Source: Nemophila menziesii
Taxonomy: Eukaryota > Streptophyta > Magnoliopsida > Boraginales > Hydrophyllaceae
Length of the DNA: 64,000 bases
NCBI GenBank assembly: GCA_029959085.1
Contig: JARWIR010000031.1
Location: 806,001-870,000, forward strand
Reading direction: 5' to 3'
A program made the position numbers and the translations under genes. This document shows positions 24,146-36,420 of the stretch, one piece after another. The notes under the pieces were generated by a model. It had not been told where the DNA came from, did not search any database, and was given only the letters and a program-made list of their open reading frames with translations. Every line of letters starts with the position of its first letter. The stretch's first letter is position 1.

Positions 24146-25757
24146 TCAACGTTGTATCGTCCCGATACAATAAAGATAGAAACTAAGGGAAGTCCATAAA
24201 TACACACTTATAAATTTCTCAATACAATGGGGAGAACATAGTAGAATATATAGAATAAAACTAAAGCAACAACTCTAAAAATTTCATGAAATAATATTCA
24301 TAAACTACATACCTGTACACTTCTCATATCCACAGTCAACACGGTTTGAATTCAAGATCAGATTAGTTTCGCAATGTAAGAAGGATTGGGACTTTACTCA
24401 GTTCCCCAAGAAAGCTATAGATTGTTCATCGGCTTCCACTAGTATTCAAAGATCCACTCAACTACTCGATAATTTCTCAATCACTTCTCAGTTACATAGC
24501 AAAGAATCAAAAGGTCTTTTAGGTTGTAATTTAGGCTTAGGGACGGTATGATAGTATATTTGGATAATTTGGAGTGAGATTTTGGCTCTCTCCTCACTAG
24601 CCATCAACGAATCGCCCTAGAGCTTGAGTTACTCTCATAAAACGTTTCTCACTCAACCCAATGAATTCCTTGATGCAAAATTTAGCATCCCCACTAACCC
24701 AATTAAAGCATAAGATGTTCACATAAAAATTCCACTTTGCCGGTCCGAATATATATATTTTCTTTTATTTTCAAATCGAATTCTTTAGCTATGACTCTCT
24801 TTTAATGTTGAGATATCAAGCTATTTTCTCATATATATATTTTTCTTTTAATGCCCTTGTTGGCAAATTTTAGCTCGTAGCTTCTTTTTCAATCAGTATT
24901 ACCCCGGTAAAGGGTTACAATAAAAATCTGTGAATCATCATCAATATAAAGCACAAAGCAAAATTAATAAGCTCATAAATCCCATCCCAATAATAATTCC
25001 CATAATGGTGGACCCACCACCCCAAACTCAAGCTCTAAAACAACTGTCTATGCATCGCGATTCGAGTGCGGGTCATATGGAAAAGTCATATAATCTAAAG
25101 GGATATGGCTTATAACATGTTTCAATAAAAAGATTTAGAAAGGATAGAAGGGGCTGAGAAGGATATAGCATATAAAATCAAAAATCACAAGGTGAGAAGG
25201 TATAAAAAGGCTTCAAGGGCTTCAAACATGAAAGAACCGCCTTAATCACTTTCTACACTATGTAATTTCGTTATTTTCTTACCTTTAGCACTTTCATCAA
25301 ATGGGTTTTTCAACTAGCTTGGATCTAACGGCCTACACACTTCTCAAGGTTCCCTGAGATCGAACATACTTTCTATCGCATTGCTCACTAATCTTTTCTT
25401 TACTATTAACTTGTATTTTCCTGCAAATACTCAAAGCATACAAATAAGATAGCTCATAAACATATTACTTACTATCATTAATTCACTGAGCTTATGCTTT
25501 CAAGCTATTAAACACACTCTACATCTAATTCCCATGTATCAAAAAATTTAATTTCTACCTAAAAACAGAAAAATGGATATGAGAGACAACGAATTCCCAC
25601 ACCCCCAACTAAAAAATGAGCCGTGTCCCCACGACTCGAAATAGAAATTAAAATTAGCAGATAAACATATTTACAGAAATGGTAAGGAAGAAAGAGAACA
25701 TACTCTCGAGGCTTATTGCCTCCCATCATTGACATCCAAGGTAGGATTTGCTGGATT
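24146..25757 (-). other. Non-coding 3' region of TE2
   Basis: Between the accessory ORF relic and the polypurine tract I see no reading frame of note. The sequence contains a second G-rich tract on the minus strand at 25596-25610, which fits duplicated polypurine tracts in large Athila/Tat elements. Confidence 0.5.
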
Positions 25758-26823
25758 TTATGTTAATTGCTCAAGGAGTTTCATGATGTGCACTTGATTA
25801 GCGTTGATTTGTGCCACATCACTGACTAATGAAGTTTGAGCTACTTTGAATTTTGTTAAACGCTCCTCCATCTTCTCTAATTTTGCTCCTTTTCTTCTTT
25901 CGAGGCTTGCGTAGAACTCGCTCTTCGAAAGATATCCTTGATCCAAGCATTATCAATATAACTCGTCTTAAATTCGAGTTTCTCTTCTTCACCCAATGTA
26001 ACATTCACTTTTCGCACAAGACACGTGATCATAGTAGGAAATTTAACATTATAACCTGATTTAGGAGAGACCGAAAATCATATCACCTCCTCATAGATCA
26101 ACTATGCCACATCTACTTCTTCTCCTCTCAAAATACAATCCAAAAGTAGAGCGTGCTTCATAGTCACATCCAAAGTTCGTGTGTTTCCAAAGACATTAGG
26201 AATAAGGAAATTGTGCCAAATTCTCGCATCCGATTGAAGATATTTGTAAGGCCAAGGTGCCTTCAATTCTCCCTTATGTGATTGCACTTTCTCCTTGTCT
26301 AAAACATGCTCAAAAAGTAATTCCTCATCAAAGATCTTTCGTTTAGCAACCGCTTCATCAAATTTGCAACAACCTTTCATTTTCTTAAACTTGAAGTGGT
26401 TTCTAATCTCCTCAACTGTGAAAGGAACTAGCTTTCCTCTAATCGGAACACAACCTTTGCTATCTCGGCTAAAGAGGCCTGAATAGAATTCCAAAACTAA
26501 CTCATGACATAATTTAGAACGTCTTACCATGAATGTAGACCAACCCAATTTCGCACCAAGCTCTAAGAATTTTTTGTATTCTCCTGTACCGAATTTTTTA
26601 GTTCTTGTAATTGTTTCTCTGCAGAAGCTTTCAGGGCCCTTGAAGCTTCTTCTTTCTCTTTGGGTGTAGGACCTTGTGGAAGTTGTGTTTTCTCCTTTGC
26701 ATAAAAGTAAAGCTTTTTACCATTACGATCACACAAAGTTATACCTCCATCTTCAACATCGTCTTTACCCTTTGATTTAGAACTAGAACCTTTGTTATTT
26801 GATTTCTTCTTGATTGGATCCAA
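25758..26823 (-). pseudogene. Athila-type accessory ORF (putative plant transposon protein domain)
   Basis: Reading leftward: a Lys/Ser-rich N-terminus (MDPIKKKSNNKGSSSKSKGK, start 26823), a helical linker, then after a one-base shift near 26560 the domain proper. That domain contains LGWSTFMVRRSKLCHELVLE, RGKLVPFTVEEIRNHF, WHNFLIPNVFGNTRTLDVTM and LLLDCILRGEEVDVA. After stops at 26102 and 26066 the same frame continues with PKSGYNVKFPTMITCLVRKV. A final shift leads to a coiled-coil-like C-terminus ending at 25758. This layout matches the ORF found between pol and the 3' LTR of many Athila/Tat elements in dicots, annotated as a putative plant transposon protein. Its function is unknown. Inactivated by two frameshifts and two stops. 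Confidence 0.75.
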
Positions 26824-27817
26824 TACCTTGCTCTCTTCACCTCCCTCTTGCTAGCTAATATTATTGTTCTATTAGTCATCCTCAATTAACCCCCAACTCA
26901 AAGCTTTAGCAACCCTTGAAATTTGAATTTGTGAATTTTTGGTTGAACAAGCTTGATTTGGTTTAGGATAGATGAATTGATGATGAATCTCTATGTGGGT
27001 GAGGTGGATTCTTGATGGATTGGCTTGCATTTAAGAAATTGTAGGATGAATTTGTGAAAATTTGAGCTCTTGATTCTTCAATTTGATGGATTTGGTGAGG
27101 ATTGGGTGCTTGAATCTCTCTTGTAATGATGTGGAGAGAAGGTTTGATGTGTTTTTCTTGATGATTGGGTAGTGTTTTGATGATTGGTGACAGTTTTTAT
27201 GAGTTTCAATGGAGTTGGGAGAGTTTTGGAGAAGAGAAAGAGGCTTGAGGTTTTGTAAATTCGGAATAATAAGCTTTATACCTCTTTTATAACCTAAATC
27301 CCGTAACTTTCTCTCTCTATCCATGCGGCGCGGTGCATGGGTGCGGTACATGGGTGTACCGCAGCTTCTGTAGCTCAAAAAAATTTCGCTCCGGCAAAAT
27401 ACACGTGGAAGCACCGCGTGGCACAGGTTTTGGGCGTGCGGTATAGGGGTGCGGTACAGGGTCCGGTACACCGCAGCCAACGCTGTGATATTTTCTCGTC
27501 TCGGCATAAAACCCGCGGCATCTACCCGTGATACGGGTTTTTGTCCTCTGCGGTACACCGCGGCTGAGGTGCGGTATACCGCACCGATGGTGTATCCTTT
27601 CCGAAAAAAAATTTGTTTCTTCCCTAACTCTATTTCTCCAATACCTAAGCATCAAAAACACTAATACATTTCTCAAATATGCAATATCAACTAAAAATAA
27701 CTAAACTAAACATAAACTGAAAACGTAAAAGACATAAAAACTTAAAAAAACATTGCGGGTTGTCTCCCGTACATCACTTTTATCTAACGTCTTTCAAAGT
27801 TAGACGCGTTACCTCTA
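26824..27817 (-). other. TE2 spacer including a GC-rich palindromic island
   Basis: The spacer separates the integrase tail from the accessory ORF. The open frames seen on both strands across 27317-27676 follow from the GC-rich low-complexity sequence and match no family. Confidence 0.5.
27318..27600. repeat. GC-rich island of GCGGT/ACCGC palindromes
   Basis: In about 280 bp, GCGGT or ACCGC occurs about eleven times, often as near-palindromes. TGCGGTATACCGCA at 27570-27583 is a perfect 14-bp palindrome and TGCGGTACACCGC at 27549-27561 nearly so. The composition is far above the local AT-rich background. The same motif occurs at 54280-54293 and 58115-58129 inside a copia LTR. Confidence 0.8.
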
Positions 27818-28965
27818 TCAAGATTTGCGAATATAGCCTCCCCAACAACGAGTTAGGCTATGAACGTCAACTAATCTGCGCTTGATCCCCGTTTTGGGTT
27901 GGATTTCTATCACCTTGGCTGAAACAACTTTAGTGACAATGAATGGTCCCATCCACGAGTATTTGAAACAACGTGGCCTATTCTCGCGTTTGTGAGCTTT
28001 CCATAGAACTTCATGGCCAACCCCAAACTCAATGTTTGGCTCAGTATCCACAGGCTTTAAGTGTATCTTCTCAGGAGGGACTTTGTGATGTGAAAGGCTG
28101 TGGATGACAGGAACGGTGGGGTCTAACTTCCTTGGTTTCTTACCCAAGACATACAAGGTCTCGGATACATTCTTTGCATGAAGGGTGATGGTCCCTTCTT
28201 GGAAGTTGATAACACTTTGACATGTGGCCATGAAGGGCCGACCAAGTATGATTGGAACCTGCTTATCTGCATCAAAATCAAGTATAACAAAGTCAGTAGG
28301 GATGGCGATACTACCTGCACGGACTAAGACGTCCTCCACTGTTCCCCATGTTCTCTTAACTGAGTTGTCAGCGAACTGCAATTTCACTGGAGTTTTCTAG
28401 ATTTCAGAAGTCCAAGTCTCTCGAACACGGACTTAGGCATAAGATTCACACCAGAACCCACATCGTACATAGCTTTCACCTTGAGCATACCATTTATTTG
28501 AATAGGAAGGTTGAAACTTCCCGAATCTTTAAGCTTTGTTGGTAGCTCTCGTTCACTTCTTCTTGAAACTCTCAAATTCTCTCTTGGGATCTCTACACTC
28601 TCTTCTTTCTCAGGAGTAACTTGCGTGAAAACTTGTTGTGGTGTAAGTCCTTTCTTTGCAATCTCAAGCAGTTGGGCGTTGATATTTTCAGGTGTATACG
28701 CCTCTACAAATGTCTTGAGTTCAGTGTCATCCTTAGAATTTGTATCAGGAGTAGTTGGTGACACTGTTTGAACAACAGGTGGCGGTTCCACCTTTTCTAC
28801 TTCTTCTTGCACAGCAGGTGCAACTTCATCTTCATTCTTTGATTCCTCCTTGGAGACTTCTTTCTCTCTGTCTAGCTCAGCTTTATAATCCATAACCGAT
28901 CGAATTTCCTCTTGCATCTTCCTCAGCAGCTGTATAAATTCGGCTTTTTCTGAATCGTCCTCCAC
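27818..28965 (-). pseudogene. TE2 protease fused to integrase C-terminal tail
   Basis: From 28965 the frame holds an acidic linker, then an aspartic protease of gypsy type: LPIQINGMLKVKAMYDVGSG VNLMP with active-site Asp in DVGSG, where the related element at 52354 has DLGAS. A one-base loss near 28388 moves the frame, after which the protease continues (LQFADNSVKRTWGTVEDVLV, IPTDFVILDFDADK, VPIILGRPFMAT). About 50 residues later comes the GPF/Y-type end of a Ty3/gypsy integrase (VLWKAHKRENRPRCFKYSW, MGPFIVTKVV, IKRRLVDVHSLTRCW). No reverse transcriptase, RNase H or catalytic integrase lies between, so a large internal deletion joined the two. Confidence 0.85.
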
Positions 28966-30569
28966 ATAAACCTCAGAACAGTCACATTACACGGGGCTAG
29001 ACTTGGTTGGTTCTTCTTCGGTACTCAGAACTTCCACAGAACTAACGGCAGCATGCGGTACTTCCTCTTTTTCTTCAATTCCAAGGCAAATAGCCTTACA
29101 AGCTTCGAACCCAACATTGTCATCACCTCCTTCGATTGCCTTCACTTCTTTCTGTTCCATTAAATTTGTTAGAACTTTGTTTAATTATTCTACTTGAGTA
29201 CCTAAAATCTGAAGTGTGGCATCTTGTCCTCAGACTTTCTCTTCCTGAGCACTCATATTTGTGGTCAAACGGTTCTAGATTTGTATTATTTGTTGGTTGT
29301 CCATTGATCCTTCTTGAGGATACTGAGGTAAAGCTTTCTGATCTAATGAATTGGTATAGGCATCTTGAACATGTTGTTGAGGGGGAGCAGGTCTATTTTG
29401 ATATTGATTTTGATACTGACCTCTAGGTTGGATAGAGTTGTTCTGGGGGCGCGGTTGATAATGACCAAGATTAGGGGCCCCTTGTGGATTTGAATACTGC
29501 ATACCCGGATGGTTTCGGTTACCCCATTGATAACCTCCTCGGTTGGATATGAAGTACACAGATTATGGATTTGATTCGCACTCTTCCCATGTATGATTAT
29601 TAACCCCACATTGTTGACAACCTTGTGCTTCTTGTACTACGTTTGCTGCAGCTAAATTCTTTTGTATCTCTAACTTCAGCTCTTTGATTTGATTTTCTAA
29701 CGCGGATATTTGAGCTGAGCTCGCAGTTTCTGCATCTAAACGAAGCGTTCCTCGGGTCTTTGCAATAGGAGCTCGCTTTGAAGGCCAACTCCTTTCTTGT
29801 TCAATAATATTTTCCAAGACATCGGAAGCTTCATTATGATTCATGGACAAAAATTACCCTTTCCAATGTTATCCACCTTTTCTCTACCTTTATCATTAAG
29901 ACCTTCATAGAATATAGCAAGTTGTAGAGCGGGTGTATAACCATGGAGCGGACATCTAGCTAATTTATGTTGAAACCTTGTACATGACTCTCCTACTGTT
30001 TCTCCATCTTCTTGACAAAATCTTGCAAGCTCGGTTTGATCTTTGAGTCTCATACTCTTTGGATAAAAACGGTTAAAGAACGCGGCTTGAAGTTCTGTCC
30101 AAGAATTAATTGTTCCAGGTGGTTGTCTTTCTAGCTATTCGCTAGCTTTACAGGTCAAGAAGAACGAAACCATATGACAATACAGTTGCTCACGTGTAAT
30201 GCCAGGAGTAATATAGGCATCACAAATCTGCATGAACTTCTGAATCGATCTTACCGGATCTTGAATTGCTGTACCACTATAGAGTCCAAAACTTTGAAAT
30301 TGACTAAGCATACCCGGATCAGGTCTAAATTTGATATTCTGGATCTCTGGAGGACGGTAACCGATTGGTTGAACATGGAATGGTACATGAAGACCAGGGA
30401 GGTCTTGCTACACTCGATTATGTTGATTATTATTAACGTTATTCTGCCTATTACCTCGTCCTAGTGGTAGTTGTACACCGTGTTGTCCACCACCAGGCGG
30501 TGGGGGTGGTGGACCTCTTGGATTTACTCCAAGTTGGTCATTAAGTGGTGGATCTTGGTGGGCTGCCAT
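28966..30569 (-). pseudogene. TE2 gag polyprotein relic
   Basis: The likely start is 30569 (MAAHQDPPLN), giving a Gly/Pro-rich N-terminus, then a Retrotrans_gag domain: IKFRPDPGMLSQFQ, DPVRSIQKFMQICDAYITPG, LARFCQEDGETVGE, ARCPLHGYTPALQLAIFYEG. Next are a helical stretch, a CCHC knuckle (CQQCGVNNHTWEEC) and an Asn/Gln/Tyr/Pro-rich linker. Breaks: stops at 30408 and near 30135 (in the place of Trp of the related SEWF motif), a frameshift near 29850, and further stops at 29563, 29275, near 29230 and near 29185. The frame then flows into the protease. The protein would have formed the particle core and packaged RNA. Confidence 0.85.
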
Positions 30570-30789
30570 TACTCTTCTCAAGGATCTTTCCTCACGAACA
30601 CGTTTGTTGTAAAATCTGAAGCTCCTCTCAGGCTCCAGTAGCGGAGGCCAAGAACACTGTGAAACCTGAAAAAGAATAAAGCAAACCACAAGCGTAAATC
30701 CGGAAAAATAAAAACTAAAAACTGAAAAATAAAAATTAATTAAAAACTACTACTCGAAATAGATAACCCACACGCTAACGAGACACAAG

Positions 30790-30807
30790 TCCCCGGAAGT
30801 GGTGCCA
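30790..30807 (-). other. Primer-binding site of TE2 (tRNA-Asp type)
   Basis: TCCCCGGAAGTGGTGCCA on the plus strand corresponds to the tRNA-Asp 3' end with three differences, six bases inside the 5' LTR. Confidence 0.8.
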
Positions 30808-30813
30808 AAAAGT

Positions 30814-32361
30814 TGGTGTCGCCTAGGGTGTGATAAAAATAAGATAAATAAAGTCTAGAAAACTACGCACTCTCACCCTAGACAGGCACAGTACTGCAAG
30901 TATTACAGGACGTATGCAAGTTTTAGTTGATAAGTTGAGTTCGTTCTCAGGGACTTAAGTGTGTTTATCACGTGGGTAGAAATAACGAGTAAGAAGTAAA
31001 TAATTAAAGACAGAAAATAAAAACAATAGAATTTCGAAATTAAGAATTAAACTACGAAAATAAAGGACAATAAAGTAAATACGAAGAATGAGAGATGAGA
31101 GATATAGCTTAGGTTTTGCTAGTATGCACTAATCCTTCTAATTCATTCTATTAGATCTAGTTTATAAGGGAGAATATTAGCTCTTGTATACTTAGTCAGG
31201 ATTCTAAATTCCCATTCCTTAGACCTTGAGAGCAACTAAGGGGGCTACGGCACAACCAAGAAGCTGTTTCAAATAGGTTTATCAAACGCTACTAAGGCCC
31301 TAAGCAAACAATTCATTCAATTGGTGATATGGTGATATGGTGATATGGTGATTAAATCATACCCTAATGACAATCTAGTTAGAATCAGATTTTTCAGGAC
31401 TAATATCGAGACTAGACGTTATGTGGTGTTTCAATAATTAGACACCCAGCTAAGGCGATCATCTAACTACTATTAAGGTAATCCTAAACGTTGCGCACCG
31501 CAAGAAAAACAGTCATTAAATCAAAACACATAAACAAATATAAGAGTAAGCAGCTAATATCAATTTAAAACATGTAATTCCCAAAGAAACTTAGATAGAA
31601 GAATTAGAATTCATAGATTATACATGATGCAAAACTCAAGCTATGGGGAGTTTAGTTCATACCTGATGTAAATAAACTAAAAGAAATTACAAAAGACATC
31701 ATCTTGCTCTCTACAATAAACTGGAAGAATAAAACCTTAAGAATTAATTACTATGAGGCAAGGATAATTTACAAGGGATATAAGGGTGTATTTATAGATG
31801 TTTAGAAGACCTAACTCGTTTTCTTGAAGGAGAGGTTAAGTAATGGACTCCAAGCCCAACTCAAATTCGTATGGAAATAAAGATAAACACTGATGCACGA
31901 TTTTGAGCATATCTTCTTCGTTATTGGTCGGTTTTTGCTCCATAATATACCAAAAGAATCCTCAGCGAATTATCTACGTCCACATGAAAGGAATTTACCA
32001 AAATCGTCTTCTTTTTGGAGTTATCACCACTTCTTTAGGCGTTGCTGCAGAAATTCAGATTTAGGCAGCTTTTCTTTTTCCATCTTTTTAGCTTTTGTTT
32101 CCTTATCTCCAATTACCATGCTAATCTCTTTCCATATTTTGTAGTCTTTGACTTGGACTCTAATTAATCTTCATAAAAATCTTTAAATCTACACTAAATA
32201 AACAATTAAATCTAATATGCTCTAAAAATACTATTTCACTAAATCAAGACTCAAAATAGGAAGGTGCACTATTTTTCAAGAAAATCGACTATTATGACTT
32301 CTAAATCACTAAAAATGATGTCTCATCCTAATATAAATCTATCACAAATGAGGAGACATCA
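30814..32361 (-). repeat. 5' LTR of TE2
   Basis: Plus-strand TGGTGTCGCC to GACATCA, 1548 bp, with three copies of TGGTGATAT near 31321. TATAAATA at 31796-31789 (minus strand) is the likely promoter. Partner of 22596-24134. Confidence 0.92.
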
Positions 32362-34056
32362 GTGATGTTTATATGAAGAGTAGTCTACATAAATTTTGGA
32401 GTAGTTCTTAAATTTTTTTGAATACCTATTTGTGGTTATGAGATATGGTGGAGAATAGAACATTATATGCATGCACATGTGGGATTTGGCATGGGTTCCT
32501 TTGTTAAGTTTTTCCCTATGTTAATGAAGCTTTGCACTGCGTTATTTGTGATATAGTGCCATGTTGGTTTATTGCCTTGTGTTTAGTTCTTTTTGGTCCA
32601 TATCAAGACTCAGCCTTTGATTATATTTGTCTACACTTAATGGAATCTTAATCTAATTCATTAAGTCACTGATCAAATACAACTTTTTTTAACCAATTCA
32701 GATTTGAATGACTCTTAACTAGTGTCTTTCTATTATCATTTCAAGTAAATTCTAATTCATTAAGACGCTACATCTTAACATAAAAAGTTATATTCATTTG
32801 TTTATAAAGTATTCGTCACTAGTCACTCAAAAAAATAAATAGGCCCTTCTTTTTTCATTACTTTCACAATTAAGAGAGCATCATTTTTGTAACCATCAGG
32901 TTTTACAACCTTACAACTATTATTTTATATTCCATTTAAGAAATTTTTTCCTACCTAGTTTATGTTTTAGTGATAAGTTGATAATTTCATGTTTGTTGAA
33001 ATTCATGATTTAAAATATTTGAGTCTCTCCATGGTTGATTTTTTTTGTCTAATATTACTTCTTATGTGTCTTGTTTGTTCTTATCTTGATATGGTGGTAC
33101 CAAAGGCTTCTTAGTGCTTGAAACAAGTCCAGCAAACTAGTCGTGGCAAACTTTGGTTATATTGAGTTTGGTTTGGTAATATTTTAGTGAGTTTGACCTT
33201 GATTTGATTTTGAAATAATCCTTGATATTTAAGTTTGAGCTTGGATCATTAATTTATTTCCAAGCTTAAGTTCAACTCAACTTGGTTTGTTTAAGGTTTG
33301 TTTGAGATTCGATTATGACTTATTTAAGATTCGTTTATTTTTCTATGATATATATTATTTGGAAGAATTTTCAGTGATTCAAAATAAAGTTACGTAAAAC
33401 TAATATAAAACACATTACATAATTTTATTTAAAGAAACAATTACATAGTAGATATGTAATATTTAATTACGATTACTTACGTATACAAAACATTTACGTA
33501 TTTTAGAATTTTAGTATATAAATATATTGATAATTTTTTAATTGAATATATATACTAAGTATACTAATGAGATCTTAAAGAACATTTACAATAAGCCTAG
33601 TTTATACAAGTTTGAGTTTGCCTCGTATAGTAAACGAGTCTGAGTGTAAATCTCGAGCTTGAGTTGTTTAACTAACAAGTTAAATTCTAAAAATCCTTAA
33701 ATAACTCAAACTTGAGCTCTTGATGAGAGTATCATCTCACTTTCAACTCTAATGTTTAACCTATCTTTGTTATTACCAGTAATTTATTCGGCTTGATGAA
33801 CCGTACCTTGTTATGTACCAGATCATTACGCTTTATCTTTGTTATTATTGTTTTGCCTATTTTACATTAACAAATATACACCTCTACAAGAGTATATTCG
33901 ATATTTTTTGGAATAATGTAACAATATTTTGTTAATTGTAGATATTTTATTTATAACAAAATAGTACATTGATTATCTCAAAATGACCAATTGTGTAATT
34001 CACTCTTCAAAATTAATGGTTTATTTCTTCAATTTTGGATTATTAATTTTTTATAA
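32362..34056. other. Unrecognised spacer between A4/TE2 and B copy II
   Basis: Continues repeat A4 beyond the TE2 insertion, then AT-rich DNA with runs such as AAGTTTGAGCTTGG and CTCGAGCTTGAG (33230-33730), reminiscent of a diverged dispersed repeat. I see no gene, RNA or LTR. Confidence 0.45.
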
Positions 34057-34715
34057 AGGAGGCCAGGGTTACAATCCAGACTTTGAGGTTTTTGCCTCCA
34101 TATTAAATATCTCATTTAACTTCCTCAAGTGTAAAGTTTTGATTAAGAATTTGGTTTATCCCTTCAATAAACATAAAAGTGATGCAATCTGCAATGTCAA
34201 TACTCATAGATCCTAGGTCTTCTTGAAAGAAATAAACGTAGTAACTAGTAAGAAGAAAGAAAACTTTAATCTCTTCAGGGTTATCATGTCACAAGTTGTT
34301 GCCATCCAGAATACGTACAAATTTATTACAACTATGCATTTGGATAACTGCAACATGAAAAATGCCTTGTTACACCCCCTACATCGATCCAATTAGTTAT
34401 TTCTCTTTCAACTCAAAAAATCCTCTTTAGACCAAATATTATCTAGTGTAAGGGTGCACACGGGTTAGTTATCTAACTTACGTGGTTAAACTAGCACTAA
34501 ACCCTCAAGTGCAAATTTCAATTATCAAGACCCACTACCTAACCCAGTCACTATATAAAATTTCGTATTTGGGTTTATGGTTTTTGGTTAGATTTGGGTC
34601 GGGTGTGGATTTTGTCAATGTATATTATTAATTTAAAAAAAACATGGATAGTCAATGATAAATGTTAACTTAAGACAAAAATAATACTAAAAATCAAAAA
34701 ACAAATTAAAATCAG

Positions 34716-34720
<5 letters not shown>

Positions 34721-34792
<72 letters not shown>
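34721..34792. repeat. Expanded (TA)n microsatellite
   Basis: About 36 TA repeats, against about five at the paralogous place in copy I (11138-11147). Confidence 0.92.
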
Positions 34793-34799
<7 letters not shown>

Positions 34800-35076
34800 G
34801 AATCATAATATCATATATTTACACATTTAGTAATATACTAACAAGATTAATTTAAAAAAACTTCAAAATCCATCACTCGAATTTGTCCATTTACAGGCTT
34901 TCTCTTTGGTTAGACCATTAATCCCGGACTCACTATAAGACAATATCCTGCATCTACCCAAGTTTGATGACAAAGAGTACTATTTAATTTTCATATATCT
35001 CATCCATAAAAAAATTATGATATGTTATTGCGCCAACAATCCTTAGCATTTCTCAGATTTGGAGCCCCTTAAACAG

Positions 35077-36420
35077 CCTCTACAGGCTGTGATTTGGCTC
35101 AAACAACCTGTGTAAGATTTGGGTAGGTTGTGTACTAGCTCCAAGGACTTTTGATTAGGGAGCCCCAAGTATACATGCTGTTCCAGGCACATGTGATGCA
35201 TTTCAGCTTGTCGTAGCTTCTCCACCTACATTGTTGTCTCTCAACATAAATGTTATAATCTATATACTTAACACAATCATAAAATAAATGGATCCAAGTT
35301 TCTGACGCCACAAAATATGAATATCACCAAAAATTAGATGAATATAATTAATAAAACCAAATAAACAACAATGTATCAAGATTAATATATAAATAATTTT
35401 TTTCATTACATTCAACCGTCATAAAGTTTAAGTTCTATGTAGAGTAACAAATAAAGAAACTATCTACCTTATCCCATAAAGTCCCATTGTGCATTACATG
35501 GGATATCTTTTTTGTATTTACGTTGGTTGAGATGTTTGAATTAGATTCGCCATGTTTATTGTAGAGCTTATCCTTTTTAGGTCCCCATTAAGATCGTAAA
35601 TGGAAAATGAAGATATGGAAAAATTTGTTTGGCAGTTAAATTGGCTCTTGTCAAAGGAGATCCCTATTCTCTTCATCATTGAACCTTTGCTAAATTTTCG
35701 TCTAATTCTTTTGAAAAACCGCAATCAAATCTCTTTTAAGTCTAGCTCTCATGTATTTGAACTGAATAGCTCACTTAAACCCCTCTCCTTCGACATCTCT
35801 CTTCTCCTCTCTCTCTTGAATATTTTTATTAACTACTCCTGCAATACAAAATTACAGATTGTGATAAAAACTCATGTATGAAATACTTAAACATAAAAAA
35901 ATGACAATAAAATTATCACCCAAAATTAGACCTTTTCCACGTGTTGATTCAGATACTTTGAATATTTTGCCTGATCCCTCCCCTCTAACATCTCTCTCGT
36001 CATCCCTCTCTTTAATATTTTTACTAATTACTCATGTAATACAAAATTATTGATTGTGATAAAAACTCTTAGTTTGTGGTATAAAGTAAAATCACAAAAA
36101 TAGTAACACTCAAAATCAGACCTTTGTCTAGTGTTGATTCCGAGCCTTTGAATCTTTTAAGAGATGATGAACCTGGTGTCGTTTGATTTATTTCATTATT
36201 ATCAAACTTTATGAAGAAAACAATTTTTTTGATGGACATTAGTAGCAGTTACTATGTTACTAATGCTTTCAATGTTTAGGGTTTGAACTGTAAAAGTGAA
36301 CAAACACTTCTCCTTTCCATCTGTAAATGGATGCCCATGATAAACAAACATCCTAAACTAAAGGATTAGATAAAAAATGTAATATGAGAGTGTTCAAATT
36401 GAAGGACAGCAGCTGTGAAA
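35077..36420 (+). repeat. 1344-bp tandem duplication, unit 1
   Basis: Identical in length to unit 2 (36421-37764). By eye it differs at about five positions, for example near 35300, 35511, 35749, 36178 and 36312. The junction shares CC with the sequence that follows unit 2 (GAAACC). Confidence 0.93.

Larger units (their letters stand above)
22596..32361 (-). mobile_element. Athila-like Ty3/gypsy element TE2, internally deleted
   Basis: A 9766-bp element read right to left: 5' LTR 32361-30814, tRNA-Asp-type primer-binding site 30807-30790, gag, protease, integrase C-terminal tail, GC-rich palindromic spacer, Athila-type extra ORF, polypurine tract, 3' LTR 24134-22596. It is flanked by GTGAC (22591-22595) and GTGAT (32362-32366), a 5-bp target duplication with one mismatch. 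Reverse transcriptase, RNase H and the integrase core are absent. All coding parts have stops or frameshifts, so any past mobility depended on another element's enzymes. It sits inside repeat A4. Confidence 0.9.

Noticed and set aside
27317..27676. Arg/Pro/Gly-rich frames on both strands over the GC island
   Set aside because: High GC removes stop codons by chance; no motif and no start context.
23616..32144. Frames of 69-83 residues within the TE2 LTRs
   Set aside because: They lie on the strand opposite to the element, in LTR sequence that also differs in frame between copies.
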